The notes beneath the pieces were generated by a model. That model was not told the origin of the DNA. It made no database searches and was given only the letters and a program-made list of their open reading frames with translations. Shown here piece by piece: positions 24,453-33,176 of a DNA stretch of 33,247 nucleotides. The stretch's first letter is position 1. Each line of letters starts with the position of its first letter. Both the position numbers and the translations under genes were made by a program. Source of the DNA: an uncultured Verrucomicrobia subdivision 3 bacterium (GTDB lineage: Bacteria > Verrucomicrobiota > Verrucomicrobiia > Limisphaerales > UBA11358); the NCBI GenBank assembly GCA_903884535.1, contig CAISEZ010000138.1, positions 1 to 33,247 on the forward strand, given 5' to 3'.

Positions 24453-25691
24453 TCAGCCGAGATGATTGGCCGCATCGGAAACGCCGGCGACTATTTCTTC
24501 GCGCGATTTCAAATTTCGGATGCGGACGTAAGCATCGTTGTCCAAGCGCGCCGTGTAAGCCACTTTTAAATCCTGCGCGCGCTTGAACTGCTTGTCCGTC
24601 TTGGCCGGGGTGAGCGGATATTCCACGGCGTAGCCCGCCGCGCGCAAATCGTGAACCAACTTCAACGAAAGTCCGCGTAGCATTTCGTCTTCGATCAAAA
24701 CAAAGACATCCATCGGTGAATCAAATTTCGGCAGGCGGCCGCGCGCTTTGAGCAGTTCGGCCAGCACCACGTCGCCCATGCCGAAGCCGAGCGCGGGCAA
24801 ATCCACCTTGCCGCCGCTGATGAGCTTCACGAGATTATTGTAACGGCCGCCGCCGGCGATGGCGCGGAATTCGCCCTTGCGATCAAACGCCTCGAACACC
24901 ACGCCGGTGTAATACGCCAGCCCGCGGATGACCTTGTAATCAATTTTTACAAAATCCTTCAAGCCGCGCGCCGCGAGATTGGTCAAAATAGTTTGCAGCT
25001 CGGCCGTCGGCGCGCCGGATTCGATGAAGCCATTCACTTTCTCCAGCGAAAAGCCGAGCGCGGTTAATTTCTTTTCCGATTCTTCCGGCGAATTGCGTTC
25101 CAGCTTGTCGATGATCTGGAAAAATTCGTATTCGTGCGCGCTGTCGCCGCCCCCGTGTTTGAAAAAATCCTGCCACGCATTGCGGCTGCTCAGGCGGATG
25201 ACAAAATCCTCCGCCGTCAAACCAAACCCGCGCAGAACGTCAATCAGCAGCGCGATCAATTCCGCGTCCGCCGCCGGATCGGTTTCGCCGATGAGATCGG
25301 CATTGAACTGAAAATGCTCCCGCAGCCGGCCTTTCTGCTGGCGCTCGTAGCGGAACAATTGCGGAATCGCAAACCACTTGATGGGCTTTTTATAATTGCG
25401 TTCGTGCGCGGCGACCATGCGCGCCAGCGTCGGCGTCATTTCCGGCCGCAGCGCGATTTCGCGATCCCCCTTGTCCTTGAAATTATAAAGCTGCCCGACG
25501 ATTTCCTCGCCGCTCTTGGTGGTGAACAATTCCAGCGGTTCGAGCGGCGGGCCGTCGTATTCGCGGAAACCGTAACGCTTGGCGACCGTGCGCCATTGTT
25601 CAAAAATAAACTGGCGCACATCGGCGCTCCACACATCGGTGTGCGGGAGCGGTTCAGGATAGAAATCACGAAATCCGGGGAGTCGTTCCAT
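24453..25691 (-). CDS. hisS: Histidyl-tRNA synthetase
   Basis: The product has 412 residues of a class II synthetase. Motif 2 reads FAIPQLFRYERQQKGRLREH (107-126). The HisA motif RGLAYYTGVVFEAF starts at 256, and GGGRYNNL is at 280-287. It charges tRNA-His with histidine in the cytoplasm. The start MERLPGFRDFYPEPLP is typical. The C-terminal anticodon-binding domain is present but ends early compared with the longest family members (about 424 in E. coli). The gene lies downstream of HU on the same strand, with a terminator and a 22-bp inverted repeat between them. Confidence 0.95.
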   Translation of the reverse strand: MERLPGFRDFYPEPLPHTDVWSADVRQFIFEQWRTVAKRYGFREYDGPPLEPLELFTTKSGEEIVGQLYNFKDKGDREIALRPEMTPTLARMVAAHERNYKKPIKWFAIPQLFRYERQQKGRLREHFQFNADLIGETDPAADAELIALLIDVLRGFGLTAEDFVIRLSSRNAWQDFFKHGGGDSAHEYEFFQIIDKLERNSPEESEKKLTALGFSLEKVNGFIESGAPTAELQTILTNLAARGLKDFVKIDYKVIRGLAYYTGVVFEAFDRKGEFRAIAGGGRYNNLVKLISGGKVDLPALGFGMGDVVLAELLKARGRLPKFDSPMDVFVLIEDEMLRGLSLKLVHDLRAAGYAVEYPLTPAKTDKQFKRAQDLKVAYTARLDNDAYVRIRNLKSREEIVAGVSDAANHLG

Positions 25692-25707
25692 CGGGGAAGG
25701 TTAAGAC

Positions 25708-25795
25708 AAAATCGGAAAGCGGGAAAGCGAGAAAGCGAAAAACAAAAAAAAGCACCGCCGCGATTGCGGTTTCCGCTTTCCCGCTTTCCGATTTT
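25708..25795. repeat. 22-bp inverted repeat of GGGAAAGC-type units
   Basis: The 22 bases at 25708-25729 are the exact reverse complement of 25774-25795. The arms are built from AAAGCGGG-like units and enclose 44 bp holding the HU terminator and an A-run. The whole gap between hisS and HU is occupied by this nested structure. Confidence 0.7.
25744..25770 (-). terminator. Intrinsic terminator of the HU gene
   Basis: On the minus strand ACCGC (25770-25766) pairs with GCGGT (25758-25754) around AATCGCG. It is followed by GC and eight T. It lies 26 nt after the HU stop, inside the loop of the 22-bp inverted repeat. Confidence 0.6.
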
Positions 25796-25796
25796 A

Positions 25797-26096
25797 TTAA
25801 CTCTTCGGCGTGAGCTTCAAGACTTCCGCGCGCATTTCCTTGCCGGCCTTGAATTTCACCGTGGCACGGGCGGGAATCGGCACGTCGGTATCCGGCTTGT
25901 TCGGGTTGCGCCCCACGCGGGCCTTGCGGATCTTCACCTCGAACACGCCGAAGTTGCGCAACTCCACCTTGCCGCCCGTGGCAAGCGACTCCGCAATGTA
26001 ATCCAAGGTTTTCTGCACCACGTCAAACACCTGGGTCTGAACCAGCCCGGTTTCTTCGCTGATGCGCATCACGAGGTCGCGTTTGGTCAAGGTCAT
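25797..26096 (-). CDS. HU family DNA-binding protein
   Basis: The product has 99 residues starting MTLTKRDLVMRISEETGLVQ. The family signature is VELRNFGVFEVKIRKARVGR and NPNKPDTDVPIPARATVKFK, with the RNP-type beta arm intact. HU-like dimers bend and compact DNA; IHF subunits share this length. ATG 26096 is chosen because family members start here. The 19 residues upstream in frame are not HU-like. The gene faces a 246-bp upstream gap that shows no gene and should carry its promoter. Confidence 0.93.
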   Translation of the reverse strand: MTLTKRDLVMRISEETGLVQTQVFDVVQKTLDYIAESLATGGKVELRNFGVFEVKIRKARVGRNPNKPDTDVPIPARATVKFKAGKEMRAEVLKLTPKS

Positions 26097-26342
26097 AGTT
26101 TTATGTTGTTGAATTTGCGGATCGCATCGCTGGCCAACCACCCTGCGATCCAAGCAAATTTGTTCACCGCTTCAAGGCTTGAAACAAGGTGATACACTCT
26201 TTAACACTCCACCGCCCAACCGACTCACTACAGGCGGTAACCACTGGTGATGAATGGTTTTCGGAGGAATCATCTTGGCCTTTAAACTACTAACTGCCTT
26301 TTTTCGATAAATGTCCAGAAAAAAATATCTCCCCAGAAACTG

Positions 26343-27989
26343 TCAGATGGGCGAATCCGTGGCTCGATAACTGAACCAATCAAAATCCGCTGGGGCACGC
26401 GTGCCGCCGAGATCTTGGGCGCAAAGGCCCACCATCGCGCCGGTGAAGTGCAGCACGCTGCCGTAGTCGTCAGACAATTTGGACGCGTTCAGCACCGGAC
26501 CGATGACGCGCCAGGATTTCCCGTCCGGCGATGCGCTGAATTGCAGACAGGCGTGGTCAATTTCCGCGCGCAGGAAAATTTGTTTCCAGTCGTTGATAGC
26601 AATTGCTTCCAGTTCCGCGTAGGCCGCGTCATCGGTGAGCGTGACGCCGAGGATTATTCCAAGCTGCTCGTCGTGCGACACGCGCAGGTAAAAAAAAGTC
26701 CGCGTGTCGTAATAACAAATCAAGCCGGCGCTTTGCGTAAAATGCGCTGGAGAAAATTCCAGGCAGGTTTCAATGGTAGCGCGGAAATGTTGCAATCGGC
26801 GGGCGACCAAGCTTTGATAAAACAGCGAATGCAGCGAATCGCGTCCGCGCAGCCGCAGCCAGCCGGGCCGGGCCGTCAGCGAACACCACGATTCGTCCAC
26901 CGGCACGCGAAGCGAACTCCAGCGCACGTCCAGTTTTCCGGAATCAAAATCGTCCCGATCCGGCAGTGCGGGCCACGGCGACGGCGGCAGATTTTTTGGC
27001 GCGGGAATTTCCGTCTGCGGTTTCGTGCCACCGGCGGCGAGGCGCAGCCAGCCGTCGCGCCATTCCACTTTTTGCAAACACGTTTCGCGGCCCAGCAGGC
27101 AGCGATCCCCGGCGTGCAGCGCGGCGACATCGGACTTGTCGGGCGAACCCGCATTGAGCGGCGCGCCGGTCGCGAGCGGCCGGCTGGCCAGATGTGCGAG
27201 ATACCATTCGCCCGATTGCGTCTGCACGATTTCGCCATGCCCGGCTTTTTGCAAAGCGAGTGACGCGTCATCGCGCGAGGTGATAACCGAAGCCTGCGGA
27301 TCCAAATCGTAAGGCCCGGCGACATTTTTCGCCCGCGCCATCGATATGCCGTGCGTCCAGCCGGTGCCGCCCTCGGCCAGCATCAAATAATACCAGCCGG
27401 CGTGTTTGTAAATATTCGGGCCTTCCGTGAGAATATTTTTTTTCTCCAGAATTTTCGTCATCGGCCCGACCAGTTTGCGCTGCCGGGGATCGTATTCCTG
27501 AATCACGATGCCGGCGAAACGCTGGACGGAAGTTTTGCGAAAATCCCAGATCATGTTCACCAGCCATTTGCGACCGTCATCGTCGTGAAATAGGGACGGG
27601 TCAAAGCCGATGGAATTCAGCACGACCGGATCGCTCCACGGTCCGGCAATGTCCATCACCGTCGTCAGGAAAATGCCAATATCCTTGAACGGCCGGCCCA
27701 TGCCGGTCTGGCGAAGATTTGTGTAGATGAGCCAGAATTGTCCGTCCGAATAACTCAACGACGGGGCCCACACGCCGGCGGAATCCGCGATGCCGCGCAG
27801 ATCAAGCTGCGACGGCCGCGTCAGCGCGTGACCGATGAGCCGCCAGTTCACCAGATCGCGTGAATGGTGAATCGGCACGCCCGGAAACCACTCGAACGTG
27901 GAGTTCGCGAGGTAGTAATCATCGCCGACTCGGCAGATACTCGGGTCGGGGAAAAATCCCGGAAGCACCGGGTTTTGGATAATCTGCAT
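26343..27989 (-). CDS. Glycoside hydrolase family 43 (beta-xylosidase/arabinofuranosidase type)
   Basis: The product has 548 residues. The five-bladed propeller has the three catalytic acids: D15 in FFPDPSI, D130 in GFDPSLFHDDDG and E189 in ILTEGPN. The C-terminal half (from about 340) is a beta-sandwich of the GH43 C2/DUF1349 type. It should act on arabinose- or xylose-containing side chains or oligosaccharides. No signal peptide is visible, so it is probably cytoplasmic or exported in an unseen way. It starts 31 nt after the cytochrome gene upstream and may belong to that transcript. Confidence 0.9.
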   Translation of the reverse strand: MQIIQNPVLPGFFPDPSICRVGDDYYLANSTFEWFPGVPIHHSRDLVNWRLIGHALTRPSQLDLRGIADSAGVWAPSLSYSDGQFWLIYTNLRQTGMGRPFKDIGIFLTTVMDIAGPWSDPVVLNSIGFDPSLFHDDDGRKWLVNMIWDFRKTSVQRFAGIVIQEYDPRQRKLVGPMTKILEKKNILTEGPNIYKHAGWYYLMLAEGGTGWTHGISMARAKNVAGPYDLDPQASVITSRDDASLALQKAGHGEIVQTQSGEWYLAHLASRPLATGAPLNAGSPDKSDVAALHAGDRCLLGRETCLQKVEWRDGWLRLAAGGTKPQTEIPAPKNLPPSPWPALPDRDDFDSGKLDVRWSSLRVPVDESWCSLTARPGWLRLRGRDSLHSLFYQSLVARRLQHFRATIETCLEFSPAHFTQSAGLICYYDTRTFFYLRVSHDEQLGIILGVTLTDDAAYAELEAIAINDWKQIFLRAEIDHACLQFSASPDGKSWRVIGPVLNASKLSDDYGSVLHFTGAMVGLCAQDLGGTRAPADFDWFSYRATDSPI

Positions 27990-28020
27990 GAACCGGATTG
28001 TATCTAGCGGTTGCCGATTT

Positions 28021-30432
28021 TCAATTCACGAAGATCGCCTCGTTGGCTTGCAACAAAGCGTGCGCGTATTTTTCCCAAGGCGTCAGCGGCTTGCGTTCGC
28101 CCACGGGCACGCTGGCAAACGAGGCTTCGAGCCGTTCTTTCACTTTGGGATTTTTCCGCCGGGCCACCCCGGCCATGACGGGCACGCTTTCAAACTCCGG
28201 CGATTTATCCACGAAATCCAAACCGAGCTGGATTTCGACCGGCTCCGGCTCGCGCTGATAAACCAGTTCATACAACAATTTCACGCGTGCCTCGTCGTCG
28301 GTGAGCGCTTTAAAATCCGGCCGGTCCACGAGGTTGCGCGCCTGCTCGATGACCAGCGGGCTGTTCATGAAAAACAGCGACTGCTGCGGCACGATGGTTT
28401 CATAGCGCTTGCCGGTGGTGATGTCGGGATTGGCAAAATCAAATTGATTGTAAATCTCCGGCATGTTGCGCCGGTCAATGAAACCGTAAAGCGTGCGCCG
28501 CGTGGAATACGGATACGCGCCCAGATTCACCGGCCGGCCGCCGATCGTTTCGTCCAGGTTGCCGCCGATGGCGAGAATGGAATCGCGCACCTCCTCGAAA
28601 TCCATGCGCCGGATGTTGGCCCGCCAGAGCCAGCGGTTCTCCGGATCAATCTGCGCGTAACGCGGATTGTCCGCGCAGCTTTCCTGATAAACACTCGAAA
28701 GCATGATCAGCCGGTGCAATTTTTTTAGCGACCAGCCGTCAGCCATGAATCGCGTGGCCAGGTAGTCGAGCAACTCGGGATGGCTCGGCGGCGCAGACTG
28801 GTTGCCCAAATCATCCGGCGTGGTGACGATGCCCGCATCGAAATGGTGCAGCCAGACGCGGTTGACGATGACCCGCGCCGTCAGCGGATTGTGATCGCTG
28901 GCGATGCCGATGGCCAGTTCCAGCCGGCCGCTGCCGCTGCGGAACGGAATGCGATTCGGCGGCGACAGGATTTGCAAAAATTGCCGCGGCACGATCTCGC
29001 CTTTGTTTTCGGCCTCGCCGCGGATGAACACCGGCGAATCTTTCGGCTTGGGATCGTCCACCAAAATCATCGCCCGCGCCGGCGCATCCGGATGCGACAA
29101 TTCCAATTCGGCCATGTCCAATTTGATTTTGGTTTCCTCATCCCGAAGGGTTTTGATCAGCTTGGGATTTTTTCGGATACCTTTGCGCTGCAATTCCAGC
29201 GCGGTCAGCTTCCGCTCCAACGGCTCCATCTGCTTGGTGTAATCAATGTAGTTCGAGGACTCGTGATTGATCCGGCCGATGACGGGCGGCATCGCCTCGA
29301 CGCTGCTGGCAAAAACGCCGCGCAGCGAATAATAATCCTTCGTGGGAATCGGATCAAATTTATGGTCGTGGCATCGGGCGCAGGTGACGGTCAATCCGAG
29401 AAAACCCTTGGTCACCACGTCAATCCGGTCATTGATGATGTCGTTGGCGTTTTCATTGAACCGTTCGCCCACCGTGAGAAACCCCATGCCGGCCAAAATG
29501 GTTTTGTCGGGATCCGTCGCCACCAGTTTGTCCGCCGCGATCTGCTCCATAATAAAACGGTTGAACGGCTTGTCGGCATTGAGCGAACGGATGACGTAAT
29601 CGCGATACGTCCACGCAAACGGATAGTGATAATCCTCCTGTTTGTTTTTGACGTCGCCTTTGGTGTCCGCGTAGCGCGCCGTGTCCAGCCAGTAGCGGCC
29701 CCAGCGCTCGCCATAATGCGGCGACGCCAGCAGCCGGTCCACCACCTTGGCAAACGCATCCGGCGATTCGTCATCCAAAAAATCTTTGATCTCCGACTGG
29801 CTCGGCGGCAATCCGATCAAATCAAACGTCGCCCGGCGGATGAGCGTGCGCTTGTCCGCGACGGGATTCGGTTTCATGCCGTGGTCTTCCAGCTTCGCTA
29901 TGATAAAATTGTCCACCGGCGTCTTGGCCCGATCCATTGTCTGAATTTCCGGCACCGGCGGATTTTTGATGGGCTGAAACGACCAATGATCTCGCGCCGA
30001 TGCTTTCGCCGCCGGATTCGTGCTGCCGGTGTCGGCCACGCGTGGATCCGGCGCGCCCATTTTCACCCACGCCACCAGATCGGCGATTTTTTCATCCGAA
30101 AGTTTTTCGCCCTTTGGCGGCATCTGCAAATCTTCGTCCAAATACCGCACCGCCTGGATCAGTAAACTTTTATCCGGATTTCCCGGCTCAACGGCCGGCC
30201 CGGTGTCGCCGCCCGCAAAAACACTCTGCCGCGTTTCCAAAGACAAACCGCCTTTGAGTTTGGGTGCCGACTGGCTGTGGCATTTGTAACAGTTGTTGAC
30301 GAAGATCGGCCGGATTTTATTTTCAAAAAAATCCGCTTCCGCCGGCGTCAAGGTCTGCGCCGTTGCGGCAACGGAGACGACCAAGCTGGAGAGAAAAATT
30401 GCCCGCCCAAAAAAAAATGAAACCGGTTGCAT
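28021..30432 (-). CDS. PSCyt1/DUF1549/DUF1553 cytochrome-type protein
   Basis: The product has 803 residues from ATG 30432. A TTG four codons upstream at 30444 is also possible. A signal peptide is followed by a Planctomycete cytochrome c domain with NCYKCHSQ (haem CxxCH), then DUF1549 (RRATFDLIGLPPSQSEI, SPHYGERWGRYWLDTARYAD). A second CARCH motif (VTCARCHDHKFDPIP) comes next. DUF1553 (LTARVIVNRVWLHHFDAGIV, LHRLIMLSSVYQ) closes the protein. These large periplasmic proteins are hallmarks of Planctomycetes and Verrucomicrobia and accompany DUF1501 partners; their reaction is not established. It is at the shorter end of the family. The gene directly follows DUF1501. Confidence 0.92.
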   Translation of the reverse strand: MQPVSFFFGRAIFLSSLVVSVAATAQTLTPAEADFFENKIRPIFVNNCYKCHSQSAPKLKGGLSLETRQSVFAGGDTGPAVEPGNPDKSLLIQAVRYLDEDLQMPPKGEKLSDEKIADLVAWVKMGAPDPRVADTGSTNPAAKASARDHWSFQPIKNPPVPEIQTMDRAKTPVDNFIIAKLEDHGMKPNPVADKRTLIRRATFDLIGLPPSQSEIKDFLDDESPDAFAKVVDRLLASPHYGERWGRYWLDTARYADTKGDVKNKQEDYHYPFAWTYRDYVIRSLNADKPFNRFIMEQIAADKLVATDPDKTILAGMGFLTVGERFNENANDIINDRIDVVTKGFLGLTVTCARCHDHKFDPIPTKDYYSLRGVFASSVEAMPPVIGRINHESSNYIDYTKQMEPLERKLTALELQRKGIRKNPKLIKTLRDEETKIKLDMAELELSHPDAPARAMILVDDPKPKDSPVFIRGEAENKGEIVPRQFLQILSPPNRIPFRSGSGRLELAIGIASDHNPLTARVIVNRVWLHHFDAGIVTTPDDLGNQSAPPSHPELLDYLATRFMADGWSLKKLHRLIMLSSVYQESCADNPRYAQIDPENRWLWRANIRRMDFEEVRDSILAIGGNLDETIGGRPVNLGAYPYSTRRTLYGFIDRRNMPEIYNQFDFANPDITTGKRYETIVPQQSLFFMNSPLVIEQARNLVDRPDFKALTDDEARVKLLYELVYQREPEPVEIQLGLDFVDKSPEFESVPVMAGVARRKNPKVKERLEASFASVPVGERKPLTPWEKYAHALLQANEAIFVN

Positions 30433-30445
30433 CACGATTTTCAAA

Positions 30446-31870
30446 TCACGCGATCACGCCCTTGACCACTTCGCCCGCCACATCGGTCAGCCGGAAATCG
30501 CGGCCGTTGTAACGATAGGTCAGTTTTTTGTGATCGAAACCGAGTAGCGCCAGAATGGTCGCGTGCAAATCATGGACGTGAACGCGGTTGTCCACCGCCT
30601 TCGCGCCGAACTCGTCGGTCGCGCCATAAACCGTGCCGCCTTTGACCCCGCCGCCCGCCATCCAGTTGCAGAAGCCTTGATTGTTATGGTCGCGACCGGG
30701 ATTCTCATTGCCGTTGCGATCCTTCGTCGGCTTGCGGCCGAATTCGCCGCCCCAAATCACCAGCGTGTCATCGAGCATTCCGCGCTGTTTCAAGTCCGTC
30801 AAAAATGCGCCGACCGGCTGGTCAATTTCCGCCGCACTCTTCCGCAACCGACCTTCAATGTCCTGATGATGATCCCAGCCGCCGGCCCAAACCTGCACCA
30901 TGCGCACACCGCGTTCGATGAGCCGGCGTGCGATCAGCATCTGCCGGCCTTGCGGTGTGTTGCCATACGCCTGCCGGATCGCCTCCGGTTCTTGATTGAG
31001 GTTGAACGCATCCGACGCCGACGTTTGCATCTTGAACGCGATTTCCGAAGCTTCAATGCGCGCTTCGAGCAACGCGTCTTTCTGCAAATTCTGCGCGTGA
31101 ATTTCATTCAGCTCATGGATCAAATCCAACTGCCGGCGCTGTTCCTTCAATGGAATGTAAGGATTCTTGATGTTTTGAATCATCATTTCCACCGACGGCG
31201 CCTGCGTGTTGACGCTGGTGCCCTGATAAACGCCCGGCAAAAAAGCGGCCTGCCAGTTTTGCGAACCGCCCGGCGGCAGCGCGCCGCCCGGCCGCAGCGA
31301 AATGAATCCCGGCATGTTTTGGTTTTCGGAACCGAGTCCATAAACCGTCCACGAACCAAGGCTCGGCTTGGCGATGCGCAGCGAACCGGTGTTCATCATC
31401 ACCGTCGCGACTTCATGCGCCGGGATGTCCGTCCACATCGAACGGATGATGGCCATGTCGTCCACGTGCTCGCCGATGTGTGGAAATACTTCGCTGATTT
31501 CAATGCCGGATTTGCCCCGTTTCTCGAACTTGAATGGTGACTGCATCGCCACGCCGCCCATGCCGGGTATCGGTTGGCCGTCATATTTGGCCAGCGCCGG
31601 TTTGGGATCAAACGTGTCAATGTGCGACGGCGCGCCCTGCGCAAAAATGTGGACCACGCGCTTGGCCTTCGCCGGAAACGGCGGCAGCTTCGGCGCCAGC
31701 GAAGACAAATCCTCGGCGGCGCACGCGCTGTTAGACAAAAGCAGTTCCGGTCCGATCAAGTTCGCCAAACTCAAAGCGCCCATGCCCATGCCGAAGCGGC
31801 GGAGAAACTGGCGACGCGTCTGGAAATAATTTTCCGGGCGGAAATCGTGGTCCTGGCAGGTTTCAAACAT
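30446..31870 (-). CDS. DUF1501 domain protein with Tat signal
   Basis: The product has 474 residues. A twin-arginine motif TRRQFLRRFGMG, then a hydrophobic run (ALSLANLIGPELLL), indicates folded export by Tat. The body shows DUF1501 patterns: FAQGAPSHIDTFDPKPAL, GIEISEVFPHIGEHVDDMAI, TLVIWGGEFGRKPT, and the C-terminal HVHDLHATILALLGFDH. DUF1501 belongs to the alkaline phosphatase/sulfatase superfamily and is regularly paired with DUF1549/DUF1553 cytochromes. Stop and next start are separated by one to about a dozen bases, so the two are translated from one message. Confidence 0.93.
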   Translation of the reverse strand: MFETCQDHDFRPENYFQTRRQFLRRFGMGMGALSLANLIGPELLLSNSACAAEDLSSLAPKLPPFPAKAKRVVHIFAQGAPSHIDTFDPKPALAKYDGQPIPGMGGVAMQSPFKFEKRGKSGIEISEVFPHIGEHVDDMAIIRSMWTDIPAHEVATVMMNTGSLRIAKPSLGSWTVYGLGSENQNMPGFISLRPGGALPPGGSQNWQAAFLPGVYQGTSVNTQAPSVEMMIQNIKNPYIPLKEQRRQLDLIHELNEIHAQNLQKDALLEARIEASEIAFKMQTSASDAFNLNQEPEAIRQAYGNTPQGRQMLIARRLIERGVRMVQVWAGGWDHHQDIEGRLRKSAAEIDQPVGAFLTDLKQRGMLDDTLVIWGGEFGRKPTKDRNGNENPGRDHNNQGFCNWMAGGGVKGGTVYGATDEFGAKAVDNRVHVHDLHATILALLGFDHKKLTYRYNGRDFRLTDVAGEVVKGVIA

Positions 31871-31954
31871 ATCCGGTTGCGGGTTAAATCGGCTAATTCT
31901 AATTTTATTTCAGCTTATTATCGCAGACGTGTGATCGCCGGCCAAAGTAACACG

Positions 31955-32563
31955 TTATTTTTGTTCTTCAATGGCGACCGGCTTGGCTTTCACTGCTTTG
32001 GGTTCGGTCAGCAGCGCCCGGAACGGCCACTCCTTGTGCGGTTCAAGGACAGAAAGGTAATCGCTGGCGGTGCCGATTTTATTGTCGGCGGCATCCAGCA
32101 CGTCCAGTTGGATGCGGACGCCAAACCGCTGCCGGTCGGAATCGTTTTGGACGATGCCCACGGCGTAAACGAGACCGCTACCCTCCGTTTTTTTCAACGT
32201 GACCGGCCCGACGTTGAAATCATTTAACCGAGAAAAATCGGTTCGCACCACCGGGTTCGTCGGCATGGGTCGCGCCGGTTGGACGACCGGCGGGGCAACG
32301 GAAGGCGAAGTTTTTTGGCTCAGAAAAAAAATGCCGGCGGCAATCAACGCCAGGATAAGCGTGGCGGAAATAATTATTAAAATGTTCCGGCCGGTTGTTG
32401 CCGGATTTTTCCCGGTCGCGGCGCTGGTCGAATCATTGGCGACGAGTGTTGTTGGTTCGCCACAGTGCGGACAGGCAATCGTTTCGCCGGCACTCGCCGG
32501 CGGGAATTCCAAATGGCCGCCGCATTTTTGGCAGGCGCATTTCCAATAGCCGGCGTCACTCAT
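31955..32563 (-). CDS. Zinc-ribbon membrane protein with FxLYD-like domain
   Basis: The product has 202 residues. The N-terminal zinc ribbon has two CxxC pairs (CQKCGG and CPHCGEP). A Ser/Thr linker, one membrane helix at about 60-80 (ILIIISATLILALIAAGIFF) and a Pro-rich linker follow. The extracytoplasmic part reads GLVYAVGIVQNDSDRQRFGV then RIQLDVLDAADNKIG, like FxLYD/DUF3426 domains. The function is unknown. Such proteins occur as assembly or sensing factors in several phyla. It lies upstream of DUF1501 with an 84-nt gap. Confidence 0.75.
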   Translation of the reverse strand: MSDAGYWKCACQKCGGHLEFPPASAGETIACPHCGEPTTLVANDSTSAATGKNPATTGRNILIIISATLILALIAAGIFFLSQKTSPSVAPPVVQPARPMPTNPVVRTDFSRLNDFNVGPVTLKKTEGSGLVYAVGIVQNDSDRQRFGVRIQLDVLDAADNKIGTASDYLSVLEPHKEWPFRALLTEPKAVKAKPVAIEEQK

Positions 32564-32740
32564 GGTTCATTAACTTGAAATCGCAATTGGCAGCATCGTT
32601 TGGATGATGGCGCATTGCCGGTCATCGTAATCAGCGCAATAATTTAGACAATTAGAAAGACCGGCGGACATCATCTGCCTTGTGACTCCGCCCCATTAAG
32701 TTTATAATTTAACCGGTTGAATTGAATCCATGACCGCGCG

Positions 32741-33130
32741 ATGAAGAAACACCAGGCAAGTTTTCTGCGACTGGCCTCTTTCATTCTTTTATGGCTGGCC
32801 CTGCGCCCCGCAACCGGCGCGACCTTCTCGACCATCGTGACCAACGGCCCGGCGACCAACCGCATCAACCTCGTGCTTTTTTCCGAGGGCTACACGAACG
32901 GGCAAATGGGCCAATTCCTGATTGATGTGACCAATGCGGCGAATGCTTTTCTGGGCACCGAACCTTATGCGGAATATTCCAATTATTTCAATGTGTTTGC
33001 CATCGCCACAAACTCGGCACATGCAGGATCCACCCATTTGACTTACTACCCTTTTGTTGCCAATTATACTTGTTTCAATAGCACTTATGAGTCACCCGGT
33101 GATTACTTTGATTGGGACCCTCTGAACTAG
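32741..33130 (+). pseudogene. M64-peptidase-like secreted protein, cut by an IS element
   Basis: A signal peptide (MKKHQASFLRLASFILLWLA) is followed by NRINLVLFSEGYTNGQMGQF, DVTNAANAFLGTEPYAEYSN and YFNVFAIATNSAHAGSTH. This is the N-terminal part of IgA-peptidase M64-like proteins common in Verrucomicrobia (recalled). The frame reads DYFDWDP and then enters the IS end at 33123, stopping at TAG 33128-33130. The catalytic HExxH-type zinc site, which lies further on, is missing, so this copy should be inactive. Whether the rest of the gene follows the IS cannot be seen. Confidence 0.75.
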
Positions 33131-33144
33131 GCCATTGAGGATGG

Positions 33145-33176
33145 GATGGTTTTCGGGTAACGAAAGGAAAACCATC
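33145..33176 (+). promoter_or_regulatory. Leader hairpin before IS orfA
   Basis: GATGGTTTTC (33145-33154) and GAAAACCATC (33167-33176) form a perfect 10-bp stem around a 12-nt loop. The ATG follows directly at 33177. The right arm includes part of the ribosome binding site AAAGGAAA, so the stem could mask it. Confidence 0.6.

Noticed and set aside
28780..30165. 461-residue plus-strand frame
   Set aside because: It is antisense to the DUF1549/DUF1553 gene. It is Arg/His-rich with no domain, as expected from a GC-rich gene read backwards. The same applies to the frames at 30563-31540, 20245-21075, 25134-26192 and 10012-11118.
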